A DNA stretch of 38,825 nt from Bacillota bacterium. GTDB taxonomy: Bacteria; Bacillota; Clostridia; Oscillospirales; Ruminococcaceae. A program made the translations under genes and the position numbers. This document shows, one piece after another, positions 7,212 through 13,997 of this stretch. Positions within the stretch are counted from its first letter, which is position 1. The number at the start of each line of letters is the position of its first letter. A model generated the notes under the pieces. The model was not told where the DNA came from. It ran no database searches and saw nothing but the letters and a program-made list of their open reading frames with translations. Where the stretch lies: contig JAEYXR010000028.1 of NCBI GenBank assembly GCA_023431215.1, positions 1-38,825 of the forward strand. The letters are read 5' to 3'.

Positions 7212-7240
7212 TTGTATTATCTCAAAATAATGTATATAAT
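7212..7240 (+). promoter_or_regulatory. Predicted sigma-A promoter for the GT4 gene
   Basis: TTGTAT (7212-7217) and a consensus TATAAT (7235-7240) are spaced by exactly 17 bp, followed by a short leader to the glycosyltransferase start at 7279. Confidence 0.7.
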
Positions 7241-7278
7241 AACATTATACTTCTATTTTTGTTCTATTGGAGTGTATT

Positions 7279-8361
7279 ATGAAAAAAATTCTTTATTGTG
7301 CTTCTACTTTTGGACATATTTCTAATTTCCATCTACCATATTTATCATATTTTAAGCAACAAGGGTATCACGTTACCTTGTTGGGTGGAGGTAACCTTAT
7401 TCCTAAACTAGAAGAATTCGATACTGTTTTTGTGCCTTTTGAAAAGCATATATTTTCTATTAAAAATATAGAAAATATGTTTAAAGTATTAAAGTTGCTT
7501 AAAAAAGAAAAATTTGATATTTTAAATATGCATACAGCTCTAGCGGCCTTTTGGGTTAGAATTGCCTTGATGTTTGCAGGCAAAAATGACATCAAAGTTA
7601 TATATACTGTACATGGTTACTTGTTTGATGAGCAAACGCCTTTTATAAAACGACTATTATTTATCAGTGCAGAGAGAATGACCGCTCATGTAACCGATAC
7701 AATCCTAACAATGAATCAAACTGATTATGATCTGGTTTTGCAGTATCGGTTAGCCCCTCACGTTCTGCAAATTCCAGGGATGGGCATTGACTATCAAAGA
7801 TTTGCACATGTTTCACATCGTCCTGAGTCACAAGAAATTACCATGGTATATGTGGCCGAATTCTCACACCGTAAAAATCAGGAATTTCTCATTAAAGCAA
7901 TGGTAAAACTACCCATCAATGTTAAATTGCATTTCATTGGGGATGGTGCTACCATCCAATATTGTCGGCATCTTGCTGAGAAAGAGCGAGTAGCAAATCG
8001 CATCACTTTTGTTGGCGCTGTTGGCAATGTTCAAGATTATTTAGCATTAGCAGATATTGGTGTTTCTAGCAGTCGTATAGAAGGTCTTCCTTTTAACATT
8101 ATGGAGTATATGGCTGCAGGGTTGCCCGTTATTGCCAGCCAAATTAAAGGACACAATGATTTAATACAGCATGGTAAAAACGGTTTTGTATATCCCTATG
8201 GAGACGTAAATTCTTTCTGTAATTTTGCTCAGTTGCTATGTAACGATTTTAAGCTGCGTAAGCAAATGGGTGATCTTAATAAAGAGATAGCTAAAGAATA
8301 TGATAAGGAAAAGGTCGTCCCTCAAGTAATCTTTGCATTAGAAAAAGCTATACAAGCCTAA
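7279..8361 (+). CDS. GT4-family glycosyltransferase
   Basis: A 360-residue retaining glycosyltransferase with the GT-B fold. The N-terminal half begins MKKILYCASTFGHISNFH and contains TVHGYLFDE; the C-terminal nucleotide-sugar-binding half has VAEFSHRKNQEFLIKAM, LHFIGDGATI and the Glu-rich motif ASRIEGLPFNIMEYMAAGLP-like segment (here SSSRIEGLPFNIMEYMAAG). The last is the EX7E signature of family 4. It is probably cytoplasmic and adds one sugar during repeat-unit assembly. I chose ATG 7279, six bases after GGAG. It has its own promoter and converges on the polysaccharide operon, sharing its terminator, so it is likely part of the same glycan pathway but separately controlled. Confidence 0.9.
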   Translation: MKKILYCASTFGHISNFHLPYLSYFKQQGYHVTLLGGGNLIPKLEEFDTVFVPFEKHIFSIKNIENMFKVLKLLKKEKFDILNMHTALAAFWVRIALMFAGKNDIKVIYTVHGYLFDEQTPFIKRLLFISAERMTAHVTDTILTMNQTDYDLVLQYRLAPHVLQIPGMGIDYQRFAHVSHRPESQEITMVYVAEFSHRKNQEFLIKAMVKLPINVKLHFIGDGATIQYCRHLAEKERVANRITFVGAVGNVQDYLALADIGVSSSRIEGLPFNIMEYMAAGLPVIASQIKGHNDLIQHGKNGFVYPYGDVNSFCNFAQLLCNDFKLRKQMGDLNKEIAKEYDKEKVVPQVIFALEKAIQA

Positions 8362-8370
8362 CGTTGCTAT

Positions 8371-8420
8371 TACAAAAACACCTTGATTCCTATACGGTCG
8401 GAAATCAAGGTGTTTTTGTA
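8371..8420. terminator. Bidirectional terminator between the GT4 gene and glf
   Basis: The 18-base arm 8371-8388 pairs exactly with 8403-8420 and ends in T-runs on both strands. It sits in the 86-bp gap between two convergent genes and would terminate both. Confidence 0.88.
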
Positions 8421-8447
8421 ATTAATAGCCTGTCCAATTACAATCAT

Positions 8448-9599
8448 TTATCCCAGCTGATCGCATATTTCTAATGCTCGTTTAAGAGCCTGGTCCATAT
8501 TATAGTATTTAAAATCTGCCAAACGCCCACAACAGTATAGATGTTTTACCTGCTTCGCCAATGTTACATACTCGGCATGTTGATTTTGGCTCTTTTCGGT
8601 TAGCACAGGGTAGTATGGTTCAGCTCCTTGCTGAGGATCATAGACCACAGGATACTCCACAGCATAGCTGCTGCCGTGTGTGTGCTGGACAGGTAGCTTA
8701 TTATACTCAGTAATGCGTGTAAAGCCTTCCGCTTGTGGATATGCTACAACAGGCTGAGGCTGTAGGCTGTCAATATCTTCATGCTTCCATTCAAATCGTA
8801 GGGATCGATAGGGAAGTTGTCCCTTTACACATCCAAACAGCTCATCCAATGCGCCAGTATAGACTACAGGCACGGTGGTAGGTGTACCGTCAACGAGCAA
8901 GGTGGAAAGATTGTTTGATATTTTTATATGATGTAGGGCTTCAACACCTAGTTCTACTGTAATATTTTTATGCGCAAGCAAGGTTTCAAAAAAACTTGTG
9001 AAGCTTATCCTTGGCATAACCTGGTAGGGATCGTCAAAATAACCATCGGCATAAGAGAAGCGCAAGGGAACGCGATTCAATACGCTGACATCAATTTCGG
9101 ATGGGGATACGCCCCATTGCTTAGCTGTGTACAGACTATAGTCCTTATCAAATAACATCTGTGCATAACCACGCACCATGGGATCATGGCTTTTCAGTAC
9201 TTCTACAACGGTAGCAGTCCGTCGATCTCCAAACTCAGCTTCAATACGTTTTTTTAGATCTGCTGCCTGTGCTGATGTGTAGAAATCGTCAATGGTTTGG
9301 TAATTAAAAGGTGTTGGGGTAAATTTACCATCGATATAAGCCCCACAGGTAAGTTTGTATTCATCCCATTCACCAAAATGGCACATATAGTCATACAGCC
9401 GTTTTTCTTTGGTATGAAACGTATGCGGTCCATATTTTTGCACCAGCACACCATGATCATCCATATAGTCAAACATATTTCCGCCTATATGGTCACGCCG
9501 CTCCCAGATAACTACCTTTTTGCCCCGCTCTGCTAGGTGTCTTGCGATAACCGCGCCAGAAAGGCCGCAGCCAACAATAATGATTTCTGACTGATTCAT
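8448..9599 (-). CDS. glf: UDP-galactopyranose mutase
   Basis: A 383-residue flavoenzyme that converts UDP-galactopyranose to UDP-galactofuranose. The N-terminal FAD-binding motif is VGCGLSGAVIARHLAERG, followed by the diphosphate/flavin segment WERRDHIGGN and YGPHTFHT. The C-terminus has CCGRLADFKYYNMDQALKRA, the family's typical FAD-contacting end. Length is normal for bacterial Glf. It is the last gene of the polysaccharide operon and ends 28 bp before the terminator hairpin. Its presence implies galactofuranose in the exported polymer, transferred by one of the glycosyltransferases in the locus. Confidence 0.97.
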   Translation of the reverse strand: MNQSEIIIVGCGLSGAVIARHLAERGKKVVIWERRDHIGGNMFDYMDDHGVLVQKYGPHTFHTKEKRLYDYMCHFGEWDEYKLTCGAYIDGKFTPTPFNYQTIDDFYTSAQAADLKKRIEAEFGDRRTATVVEVLKSHDPMVRGYAQMLFDKDYSLYTAKQWGVSPSEIDVSVLNRVPLRFSYADGYFDDPYQVMPRISFTSFFETLLAHKNITVELGVEALHHIKISNNLSTLLVDGTPTTVPVVYTGALDELFGCVKGQLPYRSLRFEWKHEDIDSLQPQPVVAYPQAEGFTRITEYNKLPVQHTHGSSYAVEYPVVYDPQQGAEPYYPVLTEKSQNQHAEYVTLAKQVKHLYCCGRLADFKYYNMDQALKRALEICDQLG

Positions 9600-9623
9600 A
9601 TTTTAGCCACTCTCTTTCTGTAA

Positions 9624-10682
9624 TTATTGGATAAAATGACATGTCGCATATTTCTTGGTTTGCTCTACGCAAAAATATAGAATCAGTGCTAGCAACAGCG
9701 AAGAGATTAAATAAAATGGAATCAGTTGCCAGTAGCTTGCTGCCGGCATAAGTGTAGCCACAAGGTATCTAACGATCCAGTGGGAGGTATAAAGCGGCAC
9801 AGATAATTTTCCAAGAAATAAACAGATACCCTTTTTCATAAAATATTTGGAATTCGAGATGCTGTCAGCCATTAGAAAACAAAGTGCTGTTATTAAAATA
9901 GCAATTAATAAAAAGTCAAATTTAGAGTGGCCTTTGTAAAAAGTGCAGATAAAAAAAGCGGCGAAGCAAATTGCGGAAATAAAACACTTTGTAGAACTGG
10001 ATATTGCTTTCCCTTGAACAAAGCGTACAAGCCGTTCACATAAAAATCCCAGGTAAAGACCAGCAGCTACCCGCCAAAGTCCAATATAACCAAATCCCGT
10101 CCACACGTACCAAATATCTACTTCACCATAGGTTGTTGAGAGATAGCCATATACATAAATGGGGACACCCAGTATAAGCAACGTAAATAAATCCGGTAAC
10201 CGCAATGCTAAGTAGATTATAATTGATAGCATCAATAGAACGCATGAAAGATACCAAAGTGGCAGAAGATAGAATGTAGCGTGCAAACCACTCATAGGCA
10301 GTAAAACTATTTCATATATGGCATATCCCAAGCTTTTAATGAATTCTTTTACTGATAAATTCATTATAATAGCAGTAGCCATATAATAACCAAAAACAGA
10401 GAGAAGAATCTACGGGAAAAGCGGTTTGAATTTTTCAAAAGTATAGCAGATTGCATACTCTCCTATTTTCCCTTGTTGTATGTTGCTATTGGTTGTTTTC
10501 AAGCTGCATGCTGTATAATATCCTGTAAGGATTAGGAAAAATTCTACTGCAAGGTATCCGCCTACAAATGGGTAATTGGAAGTTTCCGGTCTCAAGCCGT
10601 TAGTATGTACCATTACCACTATGAAAGCAAATAGAAATCGAAGCACCTCAATCCGAATATCACGGAGTGACTTAGAGGCCAT
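9624..10682 (-). pseudogene. Acyltransferase_3 (OafA/YrhL type) interrupted by one in-frame stop codon
   Basis: One continuous reading frame of 353 codons encodes an integral membrane O-acyltransferase, broken only by a TAG at 10412-10410. Upstream of the stop is MASKSLRDIRIEVLRFLFAF with the Arg and the His of MVHTNG used in catalysis, then GGYLAVEFFLILTGYY. Downstream the frame resumes directly as ILLSVFGYYMA and continues through eight or so membrane helices (for example LPLWYLSCVLLMLSIIIYLA) to the C-terminus. The lost residue is probably the Tyr of a FPYILLS-like segment. The ATG at 10682 is five bases after GGAGGAG and overlaps the preceding gene by 11 bp. Such enzymes acetylate surface polysaccharides. 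Unless the stop is read through or is an error, this modification is lost. Confidence 0.88.
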
Positions 10683-11247
10683 CAAACTCCTCCATAAATT
10701 GCACAAAGGAAGGAAGTTGCATATCCTTTTCTGCAATGATAAGGTTTCCCACCCCGCCGACTTTTTCCACAGGCCAGTCTACAGAAATATCCTTGTCATT
10801 CCACATAATGCCCCCGTCATATTCTCCATAGAACTTCTCGCTGCATTTATAAGAAACGATAGAATTCTCCAACACCAAATAACCATGTGCACATCCACCT
10901 GGAATCAGCAGTTCGCGTTTATTTTCTCCGCTCAACTCAAAGCCCAGCCATTTTTTAAAAGTCGAGCTGTTTTTTCGCATATCAACTACCACGTCAAAAA
11001 TCCTACCCGATACACAACGTACCAGCTTCGGCTGCTGCTTTTCTCGTTGAAAGTGAAGCGCACGTATAACGCCTTGATAAGAATTTGTATAAAAGACCTC
11101 TTTTAAGTCATAGTCAATTCCGTTTTGTTGAAATACTTCTTTTGAATAGTCCTTTAAAAAATATCCACGTATGTCATCGGCACAAAAAGGTTGGATCTCA
11201 ATTAATCCAGTAATTTCAGTGGGTTTAAATTCAAATTTTTGTATCAT
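10672..11247 (-). CDS. RmlC-type nucleotide-sugar 3,5-epimerase
   Basis: A 191-residue cupin-fold epimerase of the dTDP-4-dehydrorhamnose 3,5-epimerase family. Catalytic and binding residues are present: the base His in IRALHFQ (about residue 63), the Lys in PKLVRCV, the Asp of VVVDMR, and the acid Tyr in VSYKCSEKFY (about 131). I chose ATG 11247, nine bases after GGAGG. The context is a CDP-glucose pathway, and no RmlA, RmlB or RmlD lies nearby, so the substrate is more likely CDP-4-keto-6-deoxy-glucose than the dTDP form. I therefore give no gene symbol. It starts two bases before the preceding gene's stop region, so translation is coupled. Confidence 0.88.
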   Translation of the reverse strand: MIQKFEFKPTEITGLIEIQPFCADDIRGYFLKDYSKEVFQQNGIDYDLKEVFYTNSYQGVIRALHFQREKQQPKLVRCVSGRIFDVVVDMRKNSSTFKKWLGFELSGENKRELLIPGGCAHGYLVLENSIVSYKCSEKFYGEYDGGIMWNDKDISVDWPVEKVGGVGNLIIAEKDMQLPSFVQFMEEFDGL

Positions 11248-11248
11248 A

Positions 11249-12160
11249 CTAATTTTCCTCCAACCATTTCTTTGTTCTTCGTACACCTTCTCCAAAGGAC
11301 ACCTGAGCCTGGAAACCAGTATCTTGTTTAGTCGCAGAACAATCAAATTTTTCTAAAGGTAGATCAATACCGGTAAAAGGAATATCACCAAAAACGAAAT
11401 CAAGATTTGGTGCAATAGATTCTTTCATCTCCAATAAAAATTTACGAAGTGGGCGAGCTGTTCCACTACCAATTAGATACTCATGAAATGGTTTGCCATT
11501 TTTACCAATTAAATAAAAGGCTCGCGCTACATCATCAATATAAACAAAGTCATAATTTTGTGTACCCGCAGTAAATTGTGGAGATTCACCATTAATCACT
11601 TTTCGAATGGTTGTGTTAACCATTCTTGGACTAAGTTCACCAACACCATATGCATTTGTGATTTCCGGCCAAATTAGGTCAATACCAATATCCGCAGCAA
11701 CTGACATACACATAATATGTGCAATGACTTTGCCACCACCATAAATATAACCTAAACCAGGTTTGTTTCCTTGGGTGTATGCGGCAGCAATCGTTTCATG
11801 TTCCATAATACTTCCTGCACACACAAATCGAGTGCAATCCAACACCTTAGCTGTGCGCATAGCATCTACAGTCCACTGGGCATTCTGCATCTGTAATGCT
11901 GTATCTGCTCTTGCAGAGCCTGCACTGCCTGCCCAAGCAAAATGATAAAAAATATCTGCACCACAACCCTTAAGTGTTTCCTGAAGGGCTTTGATATTCG
12001 AAAGTTCGCAAGACACAAAAGTAACTCTATCATCTTGTGGAAGGTTACTGTTGCATCCCTCCATATCCAATGCAATAACCTCTATTCCATTTTTAAGCAA
12101 CTCTTTGGTTACTGCACTTCCAATGAATCCATTTGCTCCTGTGATTATAGCTTTTTTCAC
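11249..12160 (-). CDS. NAD(P)-dependent epimerase/dehydratase-type SDR, probable nucleotide-sugar 4-reductase
   Basis: A 303-residue extended short-chain dehydrogenase. The Rossmann motif is ITGANGFIGSAVTKELLKNG, the acidic residue at the end of strand 2 is in ALDMEG, the active-site Ser is in VCAGSIMEHE, and the catalytic pair is in YIYGGGKVIAH (Tyr and Lys). The C-terminal substrate domain includes NYDFVYIDDVARAF. It sits between CDP-glucose 4,6-dehydratase and an RmlC-type epimerase, so it most likely reduces the 4-keto group of an epimerised CDP-4-keto-6-deoxy sugar, similar in role to abequose or rhamnose synthases. The exact sugar cannot be read from sequence. Its ATG (12160) almost abuts the upstream stop (12163). 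Confidence 0.85.
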   Translation of the reverse strand: MKKAIITGANGFIGSAVTKELLKNGIEVIALDMEGCNSNLPQDDRVTFVSCELSNIKALQETLKGCGADIFYHFAWAGSAGSARADTALQMQNAQWTVDAMRTAKVLDCTRFVCAGSIMEHETIAAAYTQGNKPGLGYIYGGGKVIAHIMCMSVAADIGIDLIWPEITNAYGVGELSPRMVNTTIRKVINGESPQFTAGTQNYDFVYIDDVARAFYLIGKNGKPFHEYLIGSGTARPLRKFLLEMKESIAPNLDFVFGDIPFTGIDLPLEKFDCSATKQDTGFQAQVSFGEGVRRTKKWLEEN

Positions 12161-12162
12161 AC

Positions 12163-13218
12163 CTATTTCTCCTCAAGATATTCTTTTATTTGACGCTCCA
12201 TTATATCTTCAATACAGCCATGAGCTAAATAGACCTTACTCCATTCCACTGTCTTTGCAATGGCATCAGCAATGTGCCAACGTGGTTTCCATCGTAAGGC
12301 TGACTTAATTTTGGAGCAATCTAACTTCAAGAAATTTGCTTCATGGGGAGCATTTGTTTCAGCAACATTTTTCCATGATGCCTCATCGCCCCAATTTTTG
12401 CAAAAAACATCTACTAAATCACCAGTAGTAACACAATCGCAGTCATCCGGACCTACATTGTAGCGGCCTGCAACGTCATGGTCTTCATATTGCATCTGTG
12501 CCAATTGCAGGTAGGTACAAACCGGCTCTAATACATGCTGGTAAGGTCGTGTAGAATAAGGATTACGAACGATAATTTCGCTGCCGTTTTCCATTGCCCT
12601 TACACAGTCAGGAATAATGCGATCCTTTGCAAAATCTCCACCGCCGATTACATTACCTGCACGACAGGTGGATACGGCAATATTCTGCTTTGAAAAAAAA
12701 GAATTGATATAAGAGGAAGTCACCAGTTCGGAACATGACTTGGAATTAGAATACGGGTCATATCCATCAAGCGCATCACACTCTCTATATCCCCATTGCC
12801 ACTCGTTGTTTTTATATACTTTATCAGTTGTTACATTAACAAAAGAGCGAACGCTGTCACAATTTCTTACAGCCTCACAAATATGAACCGTTCCCATAAC
12901 ATTTGCTTCGTAAGTATATACAGGGTCTAAATAACTTTCTCTAACAATAGGCTGCGCCGCCATGTGAATGACAATCTCAGGCCGATACTGATCCATTACT
13001 TTAGTCAGCTTGGGTAAATCTCGAATATCACCAATAACCGACACAATATCTTTTTCAATACCCGATATTTCAAAAAGGCTTGGAGTTGTTGGTGGCTGTA
13101 AAGAATATCCAACAACCTTTGCACCTTGCATCATTAGCACTTTGCACATCCATGAACCTTTAAAACCTGTATGGCCAGTAACAAGTACAGTCTTGCCCTT
13201 GTAAAACGACAAATTCAT
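12163..13218 (-). CDS. rfbG: CDP-glucose 4,6-dehydratase
   Basis: A 351-residue extended SDR that converts CDP-D-glucose to CDP-4-keto-6-deoxy-D-glucose. The N-terminus has VLVTGHTGFKGSWMCKVLMM, a form of the nucleotide-binding loop typical of this enzyme. The active-site segment is VNVTTDKVYKN, with the catalytic Tyr and Lys in YDPYSNSKSCSELV, and RPYQHVLEPVCTYLQLA is the conserved substrate-site segment. It follows RfbF by five bases and is followed by the reductase-like SDR, forming a pathway block. The dideoxy-forming enzymes (DdhC/E1 and DdhD/E3) are not in this window. Confidence 0.95.
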   Translation of the reverse strand: MNLSFYKGKTVLVTGHTGFKGSWMCKVLMMQGAKVVGYSLQPPTTPSLFEISGIEKDIVSVIGDIRDLPKLTKVMDQYRPEIVIHMAAQPIVRESYLDPVYTYEANVMGTVHICEAVRNCDSVRSFVNVTTDKVYKNNEWQWGYRECDALDGYDPYSNSKSCSELVTSSYINSFFSKQNIAVSTCRAGNVIGGGDFAKDRIIPDCVRAMENGSEIIVRNPYSTRPYQHVLEPVCTYLQLAQMQYEDHDVAGRYNVGPDDCDCVTTGDLVDVFCKNWGDEASWKNVAETNAPHEANFLKLDCSKIKSALRWKPRWHIADAIAKTVEWSKVYLAHGCIEDIMERQIKEYLEEK

Positions 13219-13223
13219 TTACA

Positions 13224-13997
13224 TTACCACACTTTCCAAGGAGCTTTACCGCTATCCCATAGTTCCTCTAGCTTCTGCTTTTCGCGCAATGTATCCATAC
13301 ATTGCCAAAAGCCCTCATGTTTATAGCTCATCAACTGACCTTCTTTTGCAACAGTTTCTAATGGTGCCTTTTCTAGAATAGTATTGTCATTATCTATATA
13401 ATTTATAAATTCGGGATTCAACACCATAAATCCAATGTTTATTAAGCTGCCATCATCCTTAGCCTTTTCTCGGAAGGCGTTAATCTTGCCATCTTCGCCT
13501 ATATCAAGCACGCCAAAACGTTGACCAACGTTGTAGGCTGTCATGGTAGCCATTTTGCCATGTGCCTTGTGATATTCTACCAGTTCTTTAATATTTACAT
13601 CTGAAACGCCATCACCATAGGTCAGCAGAAACGGTTCATCGCCAATATAGTCCTTTACCCGCTTTACACGTCCGCCAGTCATGGTGTTAAGACCCGTATC
13701 TACAACAGTAACCTTCCACGGCTCTGCAACATTACTATGGATGGTTACTTCATTACCACTTGTAAAATCAAAAGTAACATCGGAACGATGGAGATAATAG
13801 TCAGCAAAATATTCTTTGATTACATGCTGCTTATATCCTGCACAAATGACAAACTCATTATATCCATAAGCGGAATACTGTTTCATAATATGCCATAATA
13901 TAGGTTGTCCACCAATTTCAATCATAGGCTTAGGAATTAAGTGACTCTCTTCAGAAATACGGGTGCCGAAGCCTCCAGCTAATAATACTACTTTCAT
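13224..13997 (-). CDS. rfbF: Glucose-1-phosphate cytidylyltransferase
   Basis: A 257-residue nucleotidyltransferase that makes CDP-glucose from CTP and glucose-1-phosphate. It opens with the nucleotide-binding loop MKVVLLAGGFGTRISEESH and the Lys of LIPKPMIEIGGQP. The metal-binding Asp is in LTYGDGVSDVNI, and VGQRFGVLDIGEDG and LINIGFMVLNPE match the family. The C-terminus (HEGFWQCMDTLREKQKLEEL) is typical of RfbF. Its start overlaps the stop of the large transferase gene as ATGA, so it is co-translated. It commits glucose-1-phosphate to the CDP-sugar branch of this locus. Confidence 0.96.
   Translation of the reverse strand: MKVVLLAGGFGTRISEESHLIPKPMIEIGGQPILWHIMKQYSAYGYNEFVICAGYKQHVIKEYFADYYLHRSDVTFDFTSGNEVTIHSNVAEPWKVTVVDTGLNTMTGGRVKRVKDYIGDEPFLLTYGDGVSDVNIKELVEYHKAHGKMATMTAYNVGQRFGVLDIGEDGKINAFREKAKDDGSLINIGFMVLNPEFINYIDNDNTILEKAPLETVAKEGQLMSYKHEGFWQCMDTLREKQKLEELWDSGKAPWKVW

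Noticed and set aside
10383..10409. Two separate genes on either side of the acyltransferase stop codon
   Set aside because: The frame continues unbroken through the intervening codons and the second part lacks a ribosome binding site, so a single nonsense-mutated gene is simpler.
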